From Hyparrhenia diplandra (Eukaryota; Streptophyta; Magnoliopsida; Poales; Poaceae), in contig JADLZK010007793.1 in NCBI GenBank assembly GCA_015847255.1, positions 744,001 to 808,000 of the forward strand: a DNA stretch of 64,000 nucleotides, written 5' to 3'. Made by a program: the position numbers and the translations under genes. Under the pieces are notes generated by a model. It had not been told where the DNA came from. It saw nothing but the letters and a program-made list of their open reading frames with translations, and ran no database searches. Every line of letters starts with the position of its first letter. Position 1 is the first letter of the stretch. Shown here piece after piece: positions 31,882 to 44,075 of the stretch.

Positions 31882-34800
31882 TGTCACACCCTAAAAATTC
31901 GTATTTTAGGATGTGACGTAGAAAACACTAAATAACAACAAATGATTTTATTATTTTCTAAAACTTATAACTTTAGTTAAGTTGTTGACATTATAGATAG
32001 TGGAAAATGTGAGTTTCTAAAATTTTTGCAATTTAATTTAATGGTTTGTTGCATTCATGCCTTTGCATAGTGTCTATGTATGGAAAATGAATTTCATTTT
32101 TCAAAAAATACGCTTAGGGTTTCATCCCACCTTGATCTCCCCAAATACCAAACCATTATCTAAAACTCCAATCATGTCATTTGTTGACATCCTACAAAAA
32201 TCTAGAATGACCCCTTCTCTCCTTTCTTTTTCATTCTCGAGCTCTCGGTCATTTTGGTGTCTATGAATTCTGTGGGCCAATCTTTTTACCGTCTCTCATT
32301 TGTTCATACAAATGAATCTTAATAGGTTAAACCTATGCTGACTCACTTTCTCTTTTTTCATAATGAATAGTAGCCCAAATTGTCTCTTATCCGCTAATGC
32401 GCTTAGACCTCTCTCTTCCTCTTGCTTTGAGCCAAACTGAACCAGCTCAAGCCACCCATCCTTTGTTTTCTATTCCCTTTTCACATGGGCGTGCAGCTCT
32501 CTCTTCTTGATGACACCTTATTTGTTCCCCACATGCACAAAATGCAGTATCTAAATCCTTCTTTTCAATTCGAGGACTAGCTATGCATGGCCAATTAGCA
32601 TCTTGTGCTCCACCGACACCTAATCTCTCCCTTCCTCATGCAGGGATAATTCCTCTCTTTATTTCCTTGATGACTCCATCAATTGTTGTATTTTCTAAAT
32701 TGGATGTAACTACAGCCGTGTCTCTCTTGGTGTCTTTTCCTCATGCAAAAATAACAGCCACACATAATAGTAGACCTATGTCCCTCTTAATCTCCCCCTT
32801 TTATTTTGTGTAGTTACTCAATTGAAGAGCATGACCAGCATGGCCGGCCTCCCAATTCCTCTTTTGCTCTCACGCCTCTCTACTCCTCATGCAGAAATAG
32901 ATGAACCAATTCCTTCCTCTCTTTATTTTCTAGACCACTTTTAATCTATGGGTTCCTCTCATCTTGAATTGCATCAAGGCATGCAGAAAACATGAGCCAT
33001 ATATTCTCTCCTCCCTCTATCCATCACGCACCACCAGATGGCATATCTTCTCTCCCTCTTCTAAAAATAATAGCAGCCCATAATGCTTCCTTGTTTTCCT
33101 TTACATCCCCTCTTTATTCTCATTCACCACACTCTCTAACTGCAGGTGTGAATGGCTAATGAAACCAGCATGCACCTTCTCTTCTCTCCCTGCAGAACAG
33201 ATGCGCCTCCTCCCCTCCTCATGTCTCGCTCTCTCCTTCTTCTTCTTTGCTCGACCAAAACAGCAGCAACAGCGCCCCATCTCTTCCCCTTCCTCCACCA
33301 TGGACGCCCCCTCCTCTTCCCTCTCCATCCTCTCCATCAAAATCCAGTGCACTCGCTGCAACAAATTCGTGTAGCCGCTGCACGTCTATCCTGTCACAGA
33401 ATCCCGGAATCCTTCGCATCATGTTGCGGTAAGGCTTATGATATTCTCTGTTGTTTCATGAAAATCATGCTCACCATGTCCCCTCTCTGTTGTGATGCCC
33501 CAAGGCAACACCATGGTGCTGCAGCGCTTCATGGAGGTCATCCCGATGTATCTTGTCGTCTCTCCGAACCCGCAGCAACACCTCGCTCTTCGTCTTCGCC
33601 GTCATTTCTGTACAGCCATGGTGAGGTCGTCCCTTCCCCTCTCTTATCTAATTCTTCAGTCCATGCCCATCTCGTGCACCTCTTCATTTCCTTCACACAT
33701 CACAGATAATCTCCGAGGGAGAATCGCAGCAGCCCGTCGATCGCTGTACATCTTGGCGCTGCCCCGTTGATAACAGGCCGGATCGTGTCACCATCGTCGA
33801 TTTTGGCTGGCATCACCTTCATCTCCAGCTGCTAGTAACCATGATGTGAGGCCCTTTTCCCTTTATACATCTTGTATACATGTCCTCTGTTGTAAATCAT
33901 GAATTATCAATCAAGTTAAATCGAGTTTTGGCGAGGTTTGCAAGCAATATGCTCTGCTGTCCCTGCGTCCAGCCATGCTGCTGTTGAGAGCAACAGCGTT
34001 CCCTGTTGATCCTTTGAATTTCGGGTCTAATCCTTTGGCAAGAAAACAAATTATATACCTGCACACGCCTGTGAGAAATCTCGTGTCTATAGGATCCAAG
34101 ATCAAAGAGATATCACCCATTTTGTGATCGCTGTCCCTGCTGCCTCACAGCTGCACTGTTGCCGGTTGGCATGCATGTTCCTCACAATCCATGACTCCCT
34201 TTGTCAATCCCTTTGATCCACACATTTATCATATGTTTGTACACACCTCTGTGAAATTCCATGGCTATAGAGTCTAATCCGAAAAGAGTTATGATGTTTT
34301 CTTGTGCGTGCTGTTCCTGCTGCCCTGCAGCAGAGTTCTTGCCGGTTGGCATTTGCGTTCCCAGTAATCTAGAGCTGCTATCATCAAACCCTTTTACCAC
34401 ATTGTGTATACCATCCTTGCACATGCCTCTGTAAAATATCATGGCCATAGAATGTGAGATGCTAGAGATATCCTCATTTATGTGTTCACTGCTCTGCTGC
34501 CTTGGCTGTTGTATCACTCTGCATTGCGTTGCCGTTCTCCGCTGATCCGATGCTCAAATCACCAAGCCCTTGAATGTACATGTTCACTATATATACCTGC
34601 ACATGATTCCACAAATTGATTCGTATATGCAATAAACAATGGTCGAGATATCGAGGTCATAGTAACTGTTATCCCTGCTGTCCAAACAGCAGCTACCCTG
34701 TTTTTCCAATTGTGTTTCCCAGCTAACCAGTGATCAAAATATCATGTTCCATACATGTACCTATCTTCCAAGTTAGCATGTATCCATCATGTTTATTTCA

Positions 34801-36018
34801 TTCCTTGCATTTATCAAATCTTCTAGCTTCTACCTTCGATCTTTCAAGTCTTTTCAACCAAAGCTTTGTTTAGTTGTTTTTTGCGCTCAACGATCGTAGC
34901 TACAAGCCTTACGTGTTTTAAACCTTTGTCTTGTTTTATATATACTGAATGATGTATTGCTTCTAGGTTTGTTTATGATGGCTGTGATGATTGTTGCGAT
35001 CGTTAGAGAGGCTATACAAGGATGATCCGGAAGGAAAGTTGGACAAGTCGAGAGCACTATTTGAGGCAAGTATAGTTTGGGATCTACTTGCTTAAGTTCA
35101 TGATCATGTGACCTATTTAATGTTTATACCATGAAACATAAAACATGACTTTTATCAACATAAGAAATTATGCAATGTAACATTCGGGACTTACAAGTAC
35201 AACCATGAGTGCTACATGGCACGGCTTTGGTCAAGTATGAGGACCTTTTCTAGCTTGTTAGTGGTTCCCGAAAGGCGCAAGAGGGGTGTGCCTTGGGGTG
35301 TATAGCGGCTCCCCTGCTTGGTGTGTACAGTACCGCGACTACATGTGCCTCTCGAGGGGTGGCACCTATACACACTTGCCACGAAAACCTTAGCGGCCAC
35401 TAACTTGTTAGACGAACCTCTGAAAGGCTTCATAGTGAACCCTGCCGACCTTCCTTGGAAGAGGGTTAAGAGACTAGCTACCTCGGGCGAAAGGGTAAAT
35501 CACGGCTCATGGTGAAAGTGTACACCTCTCACAAGCAGAGTTTATCAAACTAGTATACTAGCCTTGCTCAAGGACACGAGCGGCCTTGGACCTTTGCACT
35601 AAGATGATGACTAGTGTTGTTAACTTGTTTATGGTTTATTGTTTTATGATTTACATTATTTATGTTACATTGATCATGATCATGGGTAGTTCTTGCCTTG
35701 CTATATTTGCTGAGTTCGACATGGACTCACTCTTGCAATTTCCTCCACCTCGAGTCTATTGGCAAGAGTCACATGGAGAATGGATGAAGATACTAGTTCT
35801 TGGCATACGGAGCCCCGATCCAGCGGTCCCTCGAAGAGAATGGAGCCTAAAGAGTTTAGCAATCATTCCGCGTTACTCGATAAAGTGTGAGTGTTTGTTT
35901 AGTTATTTTTTACGCTTAAAGCATTGTTTCGATATTTATCTGTTTCTATGTTATATGTGTGGACTTCCTGGGCACACATATGGCGAATCTGGTCTTCCTT
36001 GGAAAACCAGGCGTGACA
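31882..36018 (+). repeat. Long solo LTR (4137 bp) inserted in gag
   Basis: Starts TGTCACACCC and ends GGCGTGACA. CCTTT flanks it on both sides (31877-31881 and 36019-36023), and the gag frame is continuous if it is removed. It has no primer site or coding domain, so it is a solo LTR of an element with very long LTRs, or a LARD-like derivative. It shares its ends and its right third with the element at 40032-43240. ORFs inside it are not recognisable proteins. Superfamily cannot be set from the LTR alone. Confidence 0.85.
33947..34790 (+). repeat. About 180-bp tandem repeat inside the long solo LTR
   Basis: Five diverged units begin near 33947, 34130, 34308, 34488 and 34668, spaced 178-183 bp. 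Each starts with a CTGTCCCTGCTG-like segment, followed by GTTGCCGGTTGGCAT-like, GCGTTCCC, TATACCTGCACA and CCTCTGTGAAAT-like segments in the same order. The last unit is incomplete. Confidence 0.72.
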
Positions 36019-36023
36019 CCTTT

Positions 36024-37320
36024 GACAAGCACGACTCCGACAAGCGCAAGGACAAGCGCGAGTACACCGTCGGCAAGTACAAGTCCAAGAAGGGCTTCGA
36101 CAAGGAGGCAATCAAGAAGAAGTTCCTCAAAGCGTGCCAAGGAGAACAAGCACACCTTCTTCACCTCCCTCGGTGACCTCGACGATGACTCTAACGATGG
36201 GCAAGCTTCCTTTGGCGACGAGGAGCCCGAGGCGCAAGATCAAGGAGAAGCTGAACGGACTTTGCTTTCTCACCGACTCCGAGCACGGGGCTTACGCACC
36301 ATGGCCCTTGAAGGAGCGGGCGACCGACAGCTCCGAGCCACATGGCGGCGACTCTTCCCCCGAGGTATCTTCCACAATCAAATCCCTTACTTCTGAGGTT
36401 GACTCTTTGGGTGATGCGCTTTTGTGTCAGGAAAAGCTACTCAAGCGAGCAGCTAAGGAGAGAAAGGAGTTTAAGGAGAAGTGGGAGATGGCTTTGGTGG
36501 AGTTAGAGTTGGATAGGAAGCTTTGTAGAGTTATGCGATGAGGCGAGTGTGATGCTTGTGCCGTGCATATGTCTAGCATTGTATCTTTGCGGTCCAAGTA
36601 TTCTCGCGTTGCTAGATGAGCACGCCGAGGCGAAGGCTAGGTCTATGTTGTTGGGTGCATGCAAGTCCTGTTGGGGCTTGCGATCCGGACGCTGGCGAGA
36701 GAAGGATGCTAAAATCTCACGTGCTAGAGAAGGCCAGCTCGAGGTAGCACCGTGTTGGAGTGTGACAAGTGTGAAGCTTTGGAGCTTGAGGTGATGTCTT
36801 GTAGGCATGACAAGGGGAGAGTCGAAGAGGAGAACAAATACCTTCACTCTGTCCTGAGTTGGGTGTCTAGTGGAGAGCCACAGCTTGGTATGATGATGAG
36901 TCAGTTCAAGAGGGGAACTGACACAAAGGGATTAGGCTTTGCAATAGGTGGGAAGGGTGAAGTTATCTATGGCAAGGTTGGTCAAGGTAGTAGTTTGAGC
37001 TCGAGTGAGAAACCCACAAACACTCCCAAGTTGACCAAGATCACCCCACCTGAGCCTACTAAGCCTATTGTGCAAGATGGCATTGTCCAAGAGACCCCTA
37101 AGACTCCACCTCCCAAGCAAGTGTGGTTTCCAAAACCAAACCACCTCAAGAACCCACTTGACACTTTGCCCAAAATCCCTGAGAAAACCCTTCCTAGAGC
37201 CAAGACCACATCAAAAGTGAACCATCCACCCATGAGAGTGAACCAACAACCACCTAAGAGAGAGGTGAGGTATCACTGTGAGTATTGCCAGAGAGTTTGA
37301 GAACCGTGACTTGTATCACC
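36024..37320 (+). pseudogene. SIRE gag, C-terminal part
   Basis: Resumes the interrupted gag with DKHDSDKRKDKREYTVGKY, then acidic and Ser/Pro-rich segments and coiled-coil stretches (RAAKERKEFKEKWEMALVEL at about 36450). A later frame reads LGMMMSQFKRGTDTKGLGFA, a Pro/Lys/Thr-rich linker, and YHCEYCQRV, the start of a second zinc knuckle that is then lost by a deletion at about 37297. A long extended gag of this form is typical of SIRE/Opie elements. Several frame changes. Confidence 0.75.
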
Positions 37321-37647
37321 CACTGCTTGGTTTGTATGAGAGGGGTGTGCAGTCAGTTCAGAGGCAGTTTACTGGGCTAAGAGGTAGGATGCCTCAGAGA
37401 GTTAGGTCGCAGTTTGTGAGACCCCGTGGTGGTTGTGCTCCGCGAGTGGAAGTTGATCCTCATTGTGGGAGCTTTGAGTTTGATAGGAGGAGTGCACCAC
37501 GCTTTGCTGTGCATGGTGAGCACTTTGGGAAGAAGGGTCATGGGATGTTTGTTTTGCCTAACGCCTATCTTGGGCAAAATGGTCAACACCGGTATTCTCC
37601 TAAGTATACTAACCCCGTGTTGTGCCATTTGCTCATCCAGTACTATT

Positions 37648-38460
37648 GTTGATGCAGGATGGGAGGTTGGAGAACATGTGGCTCATCGATTCGGGTTGCT
37701 CTTGACACATGACCGGCAACTCCAATTGGTTCTCAGCCTCGCCCCCATGAATACTAAAGAGTACATCACATTTGGGGATAACATGGGGAAGATCTTGTCT
37801 CGTGGGTCGATCGGACTCAACGAGCACTTTTGTCCTCAAGGACGTGGCACTTGTTTCCAATCTCCACTTCAACTTGGCGTTTCTCAGCTTCTAACATATG
37901 GCTTTGAGGTACGTTTCAAGATTGGTTGTTCGAGTCTTGGATTCACATGGTGATCTTGTATCTTTGGATTGTGCCTTTTGGTCAAGTTTTTTGAGTTGAC
38001 TTTTCTAGGTCCTTTGGTACCTCTCATTGCTTGGTGGTGGGTCTTCTTCGGACTTGTGGAAGTGGTATAGGAGGTTGGGACATTTAAGCTTTGATCTTCT
38101 TGCAAGGTTGAGCTCAATGGACCTCATCTCGAGGATTGCCTAAGCTCAAGCTCGAGAAAGACTTAGTTTGCCATCCTTGTCGCCATGGGAAAATGGTAGC
38201 CGCTTCCCATCCCCCAGTTAACGGATCATGACCACTCGACCGGAGAGATTTTACATATGGACCTTTGTTGGTCCATCTCGGGTCCGGCCTCGTTGGTGGG
38301 AAGTGGTCTTTGTTTGGTGATCGTGGACGACCTTTTGAGGTACTCATGGGTCTTCTTCATGGAAGGTAAGGATGAAGCTTTTGGTCATGCCACGAGATTT
38401 GATAATGAGGTTGCAGACTTGCGGATAACGCCATTCGAGCTATAATGCTAAGTGACAATG
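37648..38460 (+). pseudogene. SIRE protease and integrase (broken)
   Basis: About 37668-37730 reads WLIDSGCS, a stop, then HMTGNSNWF: the copia aspartic-protease active-site region (DSG) with a nonsense codon right after it. At 38060-38110 comes a WHRRLGHLSF-like pre-integrase motif (LWKWYRRLGHLSFDLLARL) followed by CHPCRHGKM, the zinc-binding part. At 38240-38390 the catalytic core start is seen (LHMDL, VDDLLRYSWVFF). The rest of integrase to 39350 is broken into several frames (for example ERKNQTLVEMARTMLDEHKT near 38575-38630). Confidence 0.78.
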
Positions 38461-39359
38461 GCCTGAGAATAAAAAAAATACTTAGTTTGAAACCTTTTGT
38501 GCTAACCTTGGGCTCGAGCACCGGTTTTTCTAGTCCCTATGTGCCTCGATAGAAGCGGGATCGTTGAGAGGAAGAACCAGACCCTTGTGGAGATGGCAAG
38601 GACCATGCTCGATGAACACAAGACTCCGAGGAGGTACTGGGCAGAGGCAATCAACATGGCGTTCCATGTCTCCAACCGCGTCTTTCTTTGAGCTTTCACT
38701 AAGAAGACCTCATACGAGCTGCGGTTTGGGAGATTGCCCAAGGTGAGCCACTTCTGTGTGTTTGGGTGTAGATGCTTCATTCTCAAGCAAGGTAATCTTG
38801 ATAAGTTTGAGTCTCGATCGGTGATGGCATCTTTCTTGGATATGCTTTACATTCTCATGCCTATAGAGTACTTAATCTTGAGACTAACTGCGCTGTAGAG
38901 ACAAGTGAGGTTACCTTCGACGAGGCTGCGCCTTGTTCTTCTTCTACTTTTTGAGAGTGCAAGAAAGAAGGAGATGGGACAGAGTATCTTTGTGGAGGAG
39001 GAGCAGGAAGACGTTGGCTGGGGTGATCCCGAAGCGACTCCACCGCTTGTCCCAGTCTACCCTATGACGATGACGTCTGCCCACGGACCCGATATGACTA
39101 CCTCTACTTCCTAGGGTCCGGTAGAGCAGCTCCCTCAGGCCGAGCCGGTTGTACCTAAGGAGGTCCCCGTTGCAGTCGAGGGGGAGGCGACATCTTCGCG
39201 CACGGCGCCACAACACATCCAGCGCCGCCACCCCCAGGAGACGATGATTGGAGGACTTAATCAGAGGGTAACTCATTCCAAATCCTATGCTATGTGTCAT
39301 TTTGCTCATTACGCTTTTCGTTTCCACCATTGAGCCCAAGGATGTTGACACGGCTTTTA

Positions 39360-40031
39360 TCGGATTCGGATTGAGTCAATGCCATGCATGAAGAGTTCTG
39401 TAACTTTGAGAGAAATCAGGTGCGGGTTTTAGTTCCACCTCCCACCGAGTGCCACCCCATAGGAACCAAATGGGTTTTCAAGAACAAACGAGTGAAGATG
39501 GGGTTGTGGTGAGGAACAAAGCAAGATTAGTTGCCCGGGGTTTTACGCGGAAGGGGGGATAGATTATGAAGAGACCTTTGCTCCTGTAGCCCGCATAGAA
39601 GTCATTAGGATCTTGCTTGCATTTGCAGCTTCGAAGGGTTTCAAGCTGTTTCAAATGGATGTCAAGAGTGCCTTCCTAAATGGGTACATTGAGGAGGAAG
39701 TGTATGTGAGGCAGCCTGCCAGGTTTGAGAGTTCCAAGCACCCGGACTATGTATACAAGTTGCACAAAGCCTTGTATGGGTTGAAACAAGCCCCGAGAGC
39801 GTGGTATGAGCGGTTGAAGACCTTTCTCTTAGCTAAGGGGTTTGTCATGGGGACAGTAGACAAGACGTTGTTTCTACTTAGGAAAGGCAATGACATTCTT
39901 CTTGTCGCATTTACGTGGATGATATTATCTTTGGGGGCTCATCACATGCTTTGGTGTCTAGTTTTGCAGAAACTATGAGCAGGGAATTCGAAATGAGCAT
40001 GATGGGCGAGTTGACCTACTTCCTTGGACTC
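39360..40031 (+). pseudogene. SIRE reverse transcriptase, N-terminal part
   Basis: Carries VPPPTECHPIGTKWVFKNK, then YEETFAPVARIEVIRILLAF, FKLFQMDVKSAFLNGYIEEE, and YKLHKALYGLKQAPRAWYER, all standard Ty1/copia reverse-transcriptase motifs. The catalytic IYVDDIIFGG is present at about 39910-39940 but one frame off from the preceding block. It is interrupted after YFLGL at 40031 by the second long LTR and continues at 43245 with QIKQTKDGTFVHQGKY. Confidence 0.85.
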
Positions 40032-43000
40032 TGTTACACCCCAAAATTTTTATTTTGAGATGTAAATAGATTACACTAAATAAAATAAATGATTTCAAGA
40101 ATTTCCTAAAATTTTCCAAGATTTAATTATGGCATTTATAATTTAAATAGTGAAAAATGTGTTTTCTCCAAATATTTGGAATTTAATTTATATGTTTTGT
40201 TGCATTCATGCAGAGTTCATAAGTTTTAATGTGTGGAAAATGATTTATTAAAAATCTCGGTTAAGCTAGGGAAATGTTTTATTCTATTTTGAAAAGAAAA
40301 TATAAGTTTTGTTTAAATAAAAATCTAAATATTTCTTTAAATCTCAGCCGGATCCTTCTATCCAATATTCTTTATATCTCAAGTAAAATATATCCTTATT
40401 CTAACCTTTATCCATCTCATCACGTTGACACCTTTGGACCTTGCCATTAACAATTCTAACATAACTTCCTTACTTCTTTTCTTGTGGCCATTTTCTCTTG
40501 CACGTGTTTTCTTTCCAAGCTTTCATGAACCATCATGCCATTTAGCATTCATCACATAGCCAGCCGAACAATACCAGAATGACACACGCTCAGTTCCTAA
40601 TTCCTAACCTTGACGCCCACTCAAGCATGCATGCCGGTTATACTAATGAAGCACATCAATATCAATACATGCATTCTGAAAACTGGCCTTCCACTAGAGT
40701 CTATTTTAATTCCCACCATGAGACTCGATCGACAACTGCAGCAGCAATAATTCGAAGCTCAATAGGCAACAACATTCCTTCTCTTGCCGCAAGACCTCTC
40801 AGCTACCTTGCTCCATCTATAAATAGTGCCCTGTACCTCCACCTCACGCTGCTGTTTTCGAGATCTCTCTCTGTGTTGGCAAGTGCACCATCATTCGCTC
40901 CAGCGCAGATTGCCATCAGCCATATCCTCCGTTCAGCATGGATACTCGTTGCCGTCAACCTCCGAGTTGAAAGCACTGCAAGCCCTCTCCTCTGTCGTGG
41001 GAACAAAGGCAGGCGCACGGCGCATTCACCACGCTGGTTTTGCTGTGGGTGGTGACCTGCATATCGTCGCTCGCCGTGCGCGGGAGCACCTCGCCGCTGC
41101 CTTCGTTCTACATTCCCAGTGCTGGACGCATGGCAGCTCCTCCTGCCGTCGTCAACTACTATCAACTCACGCATGTGTGCCCAGGTCATGCTCTTCTTCC
41201 TTTTCACCTCAAGTCTTGATCAAGTTCAGTTCCTACTAATTGCCAATATTAATCATGTTCCTTGTTCTCTTCTCCGCTGTGAGGTCACGACGTGATTATG
41301 TCTCACCGTTTCCACATGAAGCTGTCATCATCGCTTTCTTGTGTTCTTGCTCATCGCCACTCAGCGTTCCTCCAAATGCCGGCCGTCGGCAAGGTGAGAA
41401 TCATCTGCCTATTTATAACTTGGACGCATGCTCCATGATATTCCACAATATTTATTATGAAATCCCAAGGCAATGCTTACGTCCAAGCACATATTGCTTG
41501 ACAAAATCAAGACCAGCATGCATGTTTCCGTATGTGCAAGTTTAGTACATGTCCAAGTCATGTCAATATATACATATGGGAACTTCTCCTTTAAACAAAT
41601 ATCCAGCAATATTCTAACCCATGGTTCTTTTATTCTTCCACATCTCGTTGATATCCTTCTTGCTATTCCTTGATATATTCATCCTTAATTTGTTTTTATA
41701 TATTATTCCAAAAATAATTAGTTTATTTAAAATATCAATTTTACGATTTAACCCCAAAACTTCAAAAGCTCACCATGACCCCTTTTAGGTGTTTTTGCGC
41801 TCACGCAACCATAGGACCATGCCTTCACGATAGAATCGCTTTTATCTTATTTTTAATTCATGGTGTACTGTTTTTAGGTTTAATAATCGTGTTTGTGCTG
41901 GATGTTGCGTTCTAGAGAAGTGAAGCTACTCAAGGATGATTCATGGAAAAGCTTGAGCAGATAATTGGAGGCAAGTGTAGCATGAGTTTCCTTGTTACCT
42001 AATAACCTATAATCACTTTTCATATGCATTTGTCTAACATGATGCTAGCTAAGGACCTTACCTAGTACCTTTGATATCCTTATTCGTTGATTACCCTGGG
42101 TTAATGCATATGGATAGCTTTGCTTAGCCTGCAATCACCATACTATAATGTTATTTTTGATTAATGACATATGGAATCAATGATCAAGATGAGGCTTTTG
42201 AGCAACATGGACAGAAGGGGGCTAGAGCATTGGGCCTTTTTGGGTGCTCTAGTCTGCCCTCCATAAGGACTGAATCTTAAAGCGGCCACCCGGGAAGACA
42301 AGTACAACCTTGAGTGTCAAAGTGGGCACGACCTTAGTCGTATAGCTAGTTTTCTCTAGCTTGTCGGTAGTTACCGAAATTCTTCGGCGCAAAAGGGGGA
42401 CCTCGGTTCTAGAATGGCTTCCTTGCCTGTCAAGCTGTGTGCTGGTCTGCTGTCAGGTGTGCCAGTCTTGAAGGGGGCCTCCATTCGCCTAGCCGTTGAA
42501 ACCTAGCGGCTGCTAACCTGTTAGAGAGACTAGTGAAAGGCTTCGTAGTGATCCCCTGCCGACTTACCTTGGAAGTGAGTCAAGAGGCCGGCCACCTCGG
42601 GCAATGGGCAATCACGGCTCAAGGTGAAAGTGTACACCTCTGCAAGCGAGTTTAATCAAGCGATATATCGGCCGTGCTCACGGTCATGAGTGGTCTGGAT
42701 CCTTTTCGAGATAGATGGTGCTATGGATGGTTCGGGTGATGATTAATCATGATAATGATAATTAATTACATTCACATGGGAGCCCTAAGCATAACATAGC
42801 GATATAGGTTCAATAAATAAAATATGACCAACTAAAAATGCTTACCGCAGTTCAACCGTGTCTAGCCTTATGAGCCTTGCATCCCCTCATGTTATACTTG
42901 CTGAGAGCATGGTAAGCCGGCGCTTGTTGTATCATCAATAAAAATCCCGGATGGGTTCGGATAGACGGTTCGGCTAGGAGTTTCCCGATGTGTTCCATGA

Positions 43001-43240
43001 ATACTAGGCGAGTGCTCCCCCAGTCAACCGTCCCAGTGGAGTATGGAGACCCGAAGACAGAAGATTAAAAATAGTTTCCGTTGTACTCTGATATATATGT
43101 AAGTTGATGTAAATATGTTCTTCTATGTAATAAAGCATTGTCTATGATATTTTCTATTTTTGTTGCTATATGTGTCGTGTGGACATCCTGGGCACACATA
43201 TAGTTAGCGCTTGGTATTCTTCGGAAAACCAGGTGTTACA
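40032..43240 (+). repeat. Long solo LTR (3209 bp) inserted in reverse transcriptase
   Basis: Starts TGTTACACCCC and ends GGTGTTACA. ACTC lies on both sides (40028-40031 and 43241-43244); a fifth base may have changed. The coding frame is continuous if it is removed. It is homologous to 31882-36018, most clearly at 41790-42000 and 42250-43240, but shorter, and the 180-bp repeats are not present. A TATA box lies at 40818. Confidence 0.82.
40818..40825 (+). promoter_or_regulatory. TATA box in the second long LTR
   Basis: CTATAAATAGTGCC, in a position suited to an LTR promoter. Confidence 0.45.
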
Positions 43241-43244
43241 ACTC

Positions 43245-44075
43245 CAAATCAAGCAAACCAAGGACGGGACCTTTGTACACCAGGGCAAGTACACGATGGA
43301 CATCATTCGCAAGTTTGGCATGGGCGAGGCCAAGCCTCTTTCAATGCCCATGTCAATGACGACGGCCCTGGATGAGGACCAAGATGGAGAAGCGGTTGAT
43401 CAAAGGGAGTTCGAAGCATGATTGGCTCACTGCTGTACATGCACGATGGCGACACGCCCCGACATCGGTTCGCCGTCCGCCTGCAGGCGCTTTTTAGTCT
43501 TTGCGGCAAGACCTCTCACCTTCAGGCGGTGAAGAGGATTTTCAGGTACTTGCAGTTCACTATTGAGTTTGGCCTTTGGTACTCGGCTTCTTCTACTCTT
43601 TCTTTCTCTGATTGGTTATTCAGATGTCGACTACGCTGGTTGTCGTTTGCGTAGGAAGTCTACTTCTGGTACATGTCAGTTTCTTGGTACATTGCTAGTG
43701 TCTTGGTCTTTCGTGAGACGGTCCGGTGTCGCTCAATCGATTGTTGAGGCAGAGTATGTAGCTATTGCCGCTTGTTGCTCTTAGCTGTTGTGGATGGTTG
43801 CCACTTTGAGAGACTTTGGGTTGAGTTTTTCCCGTGTGCCTTTGATGTGTGATAGCATGGGAGCTGTGAGTGTTGCCAAGAACCCTGTTCTTCACTCCAA
43901 GACCAAGCACATAGAGGTTAGGTACCACTTCTTGAGAGATCACCAGGAGAAAGGAGACATTGATGTTCGGCATGTTTACACGGAGCATCAGCTTGTGGAC
44001 ATTTTCACAAAACCCTTAGACCAAGTCCATTTTGCTTATCTCCGTGGGGAGTTGGGAGTTTGCTATCCCTTTTGA
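43245..44075 (+). pseudogene. SIRE reverse transcriptase C-terminus and RNase H
   Basis: Begins with the rest of the RT thumb (QGKYTMDIIRKFGMGEAKPL), then GSLLYMHDGD and VKRIFRYLQFT. The RNase H domain follows with SDVDYAGCRLRRKSTSGTCQ, QSIVEAEYVAIAACCS, a stop codon where a tryptophan-like position is expected, then LMCDSMGAVSVAKNPVLHSK, KHIEVRYHFLRD and LVDIFTKPLD. Frames change near 43415 and 43630. It ends at the stop at 44073-44075, as pol usually does in this lineage. Confidence 0.85.

Noticed and set aside
33152..33709. 185-residue ORF in the long solo LTR
   Set aside because: Low-complexity Ser/Pro/Leu composition from a CT-rich stretch; overlapping ORFs on the other strand; no domain.
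40579..41239. 158- and 137-residue ORFs in the second long LTR
   Set aside because: They overlap in different frames inside a solo LTR and have no recognisable domain.
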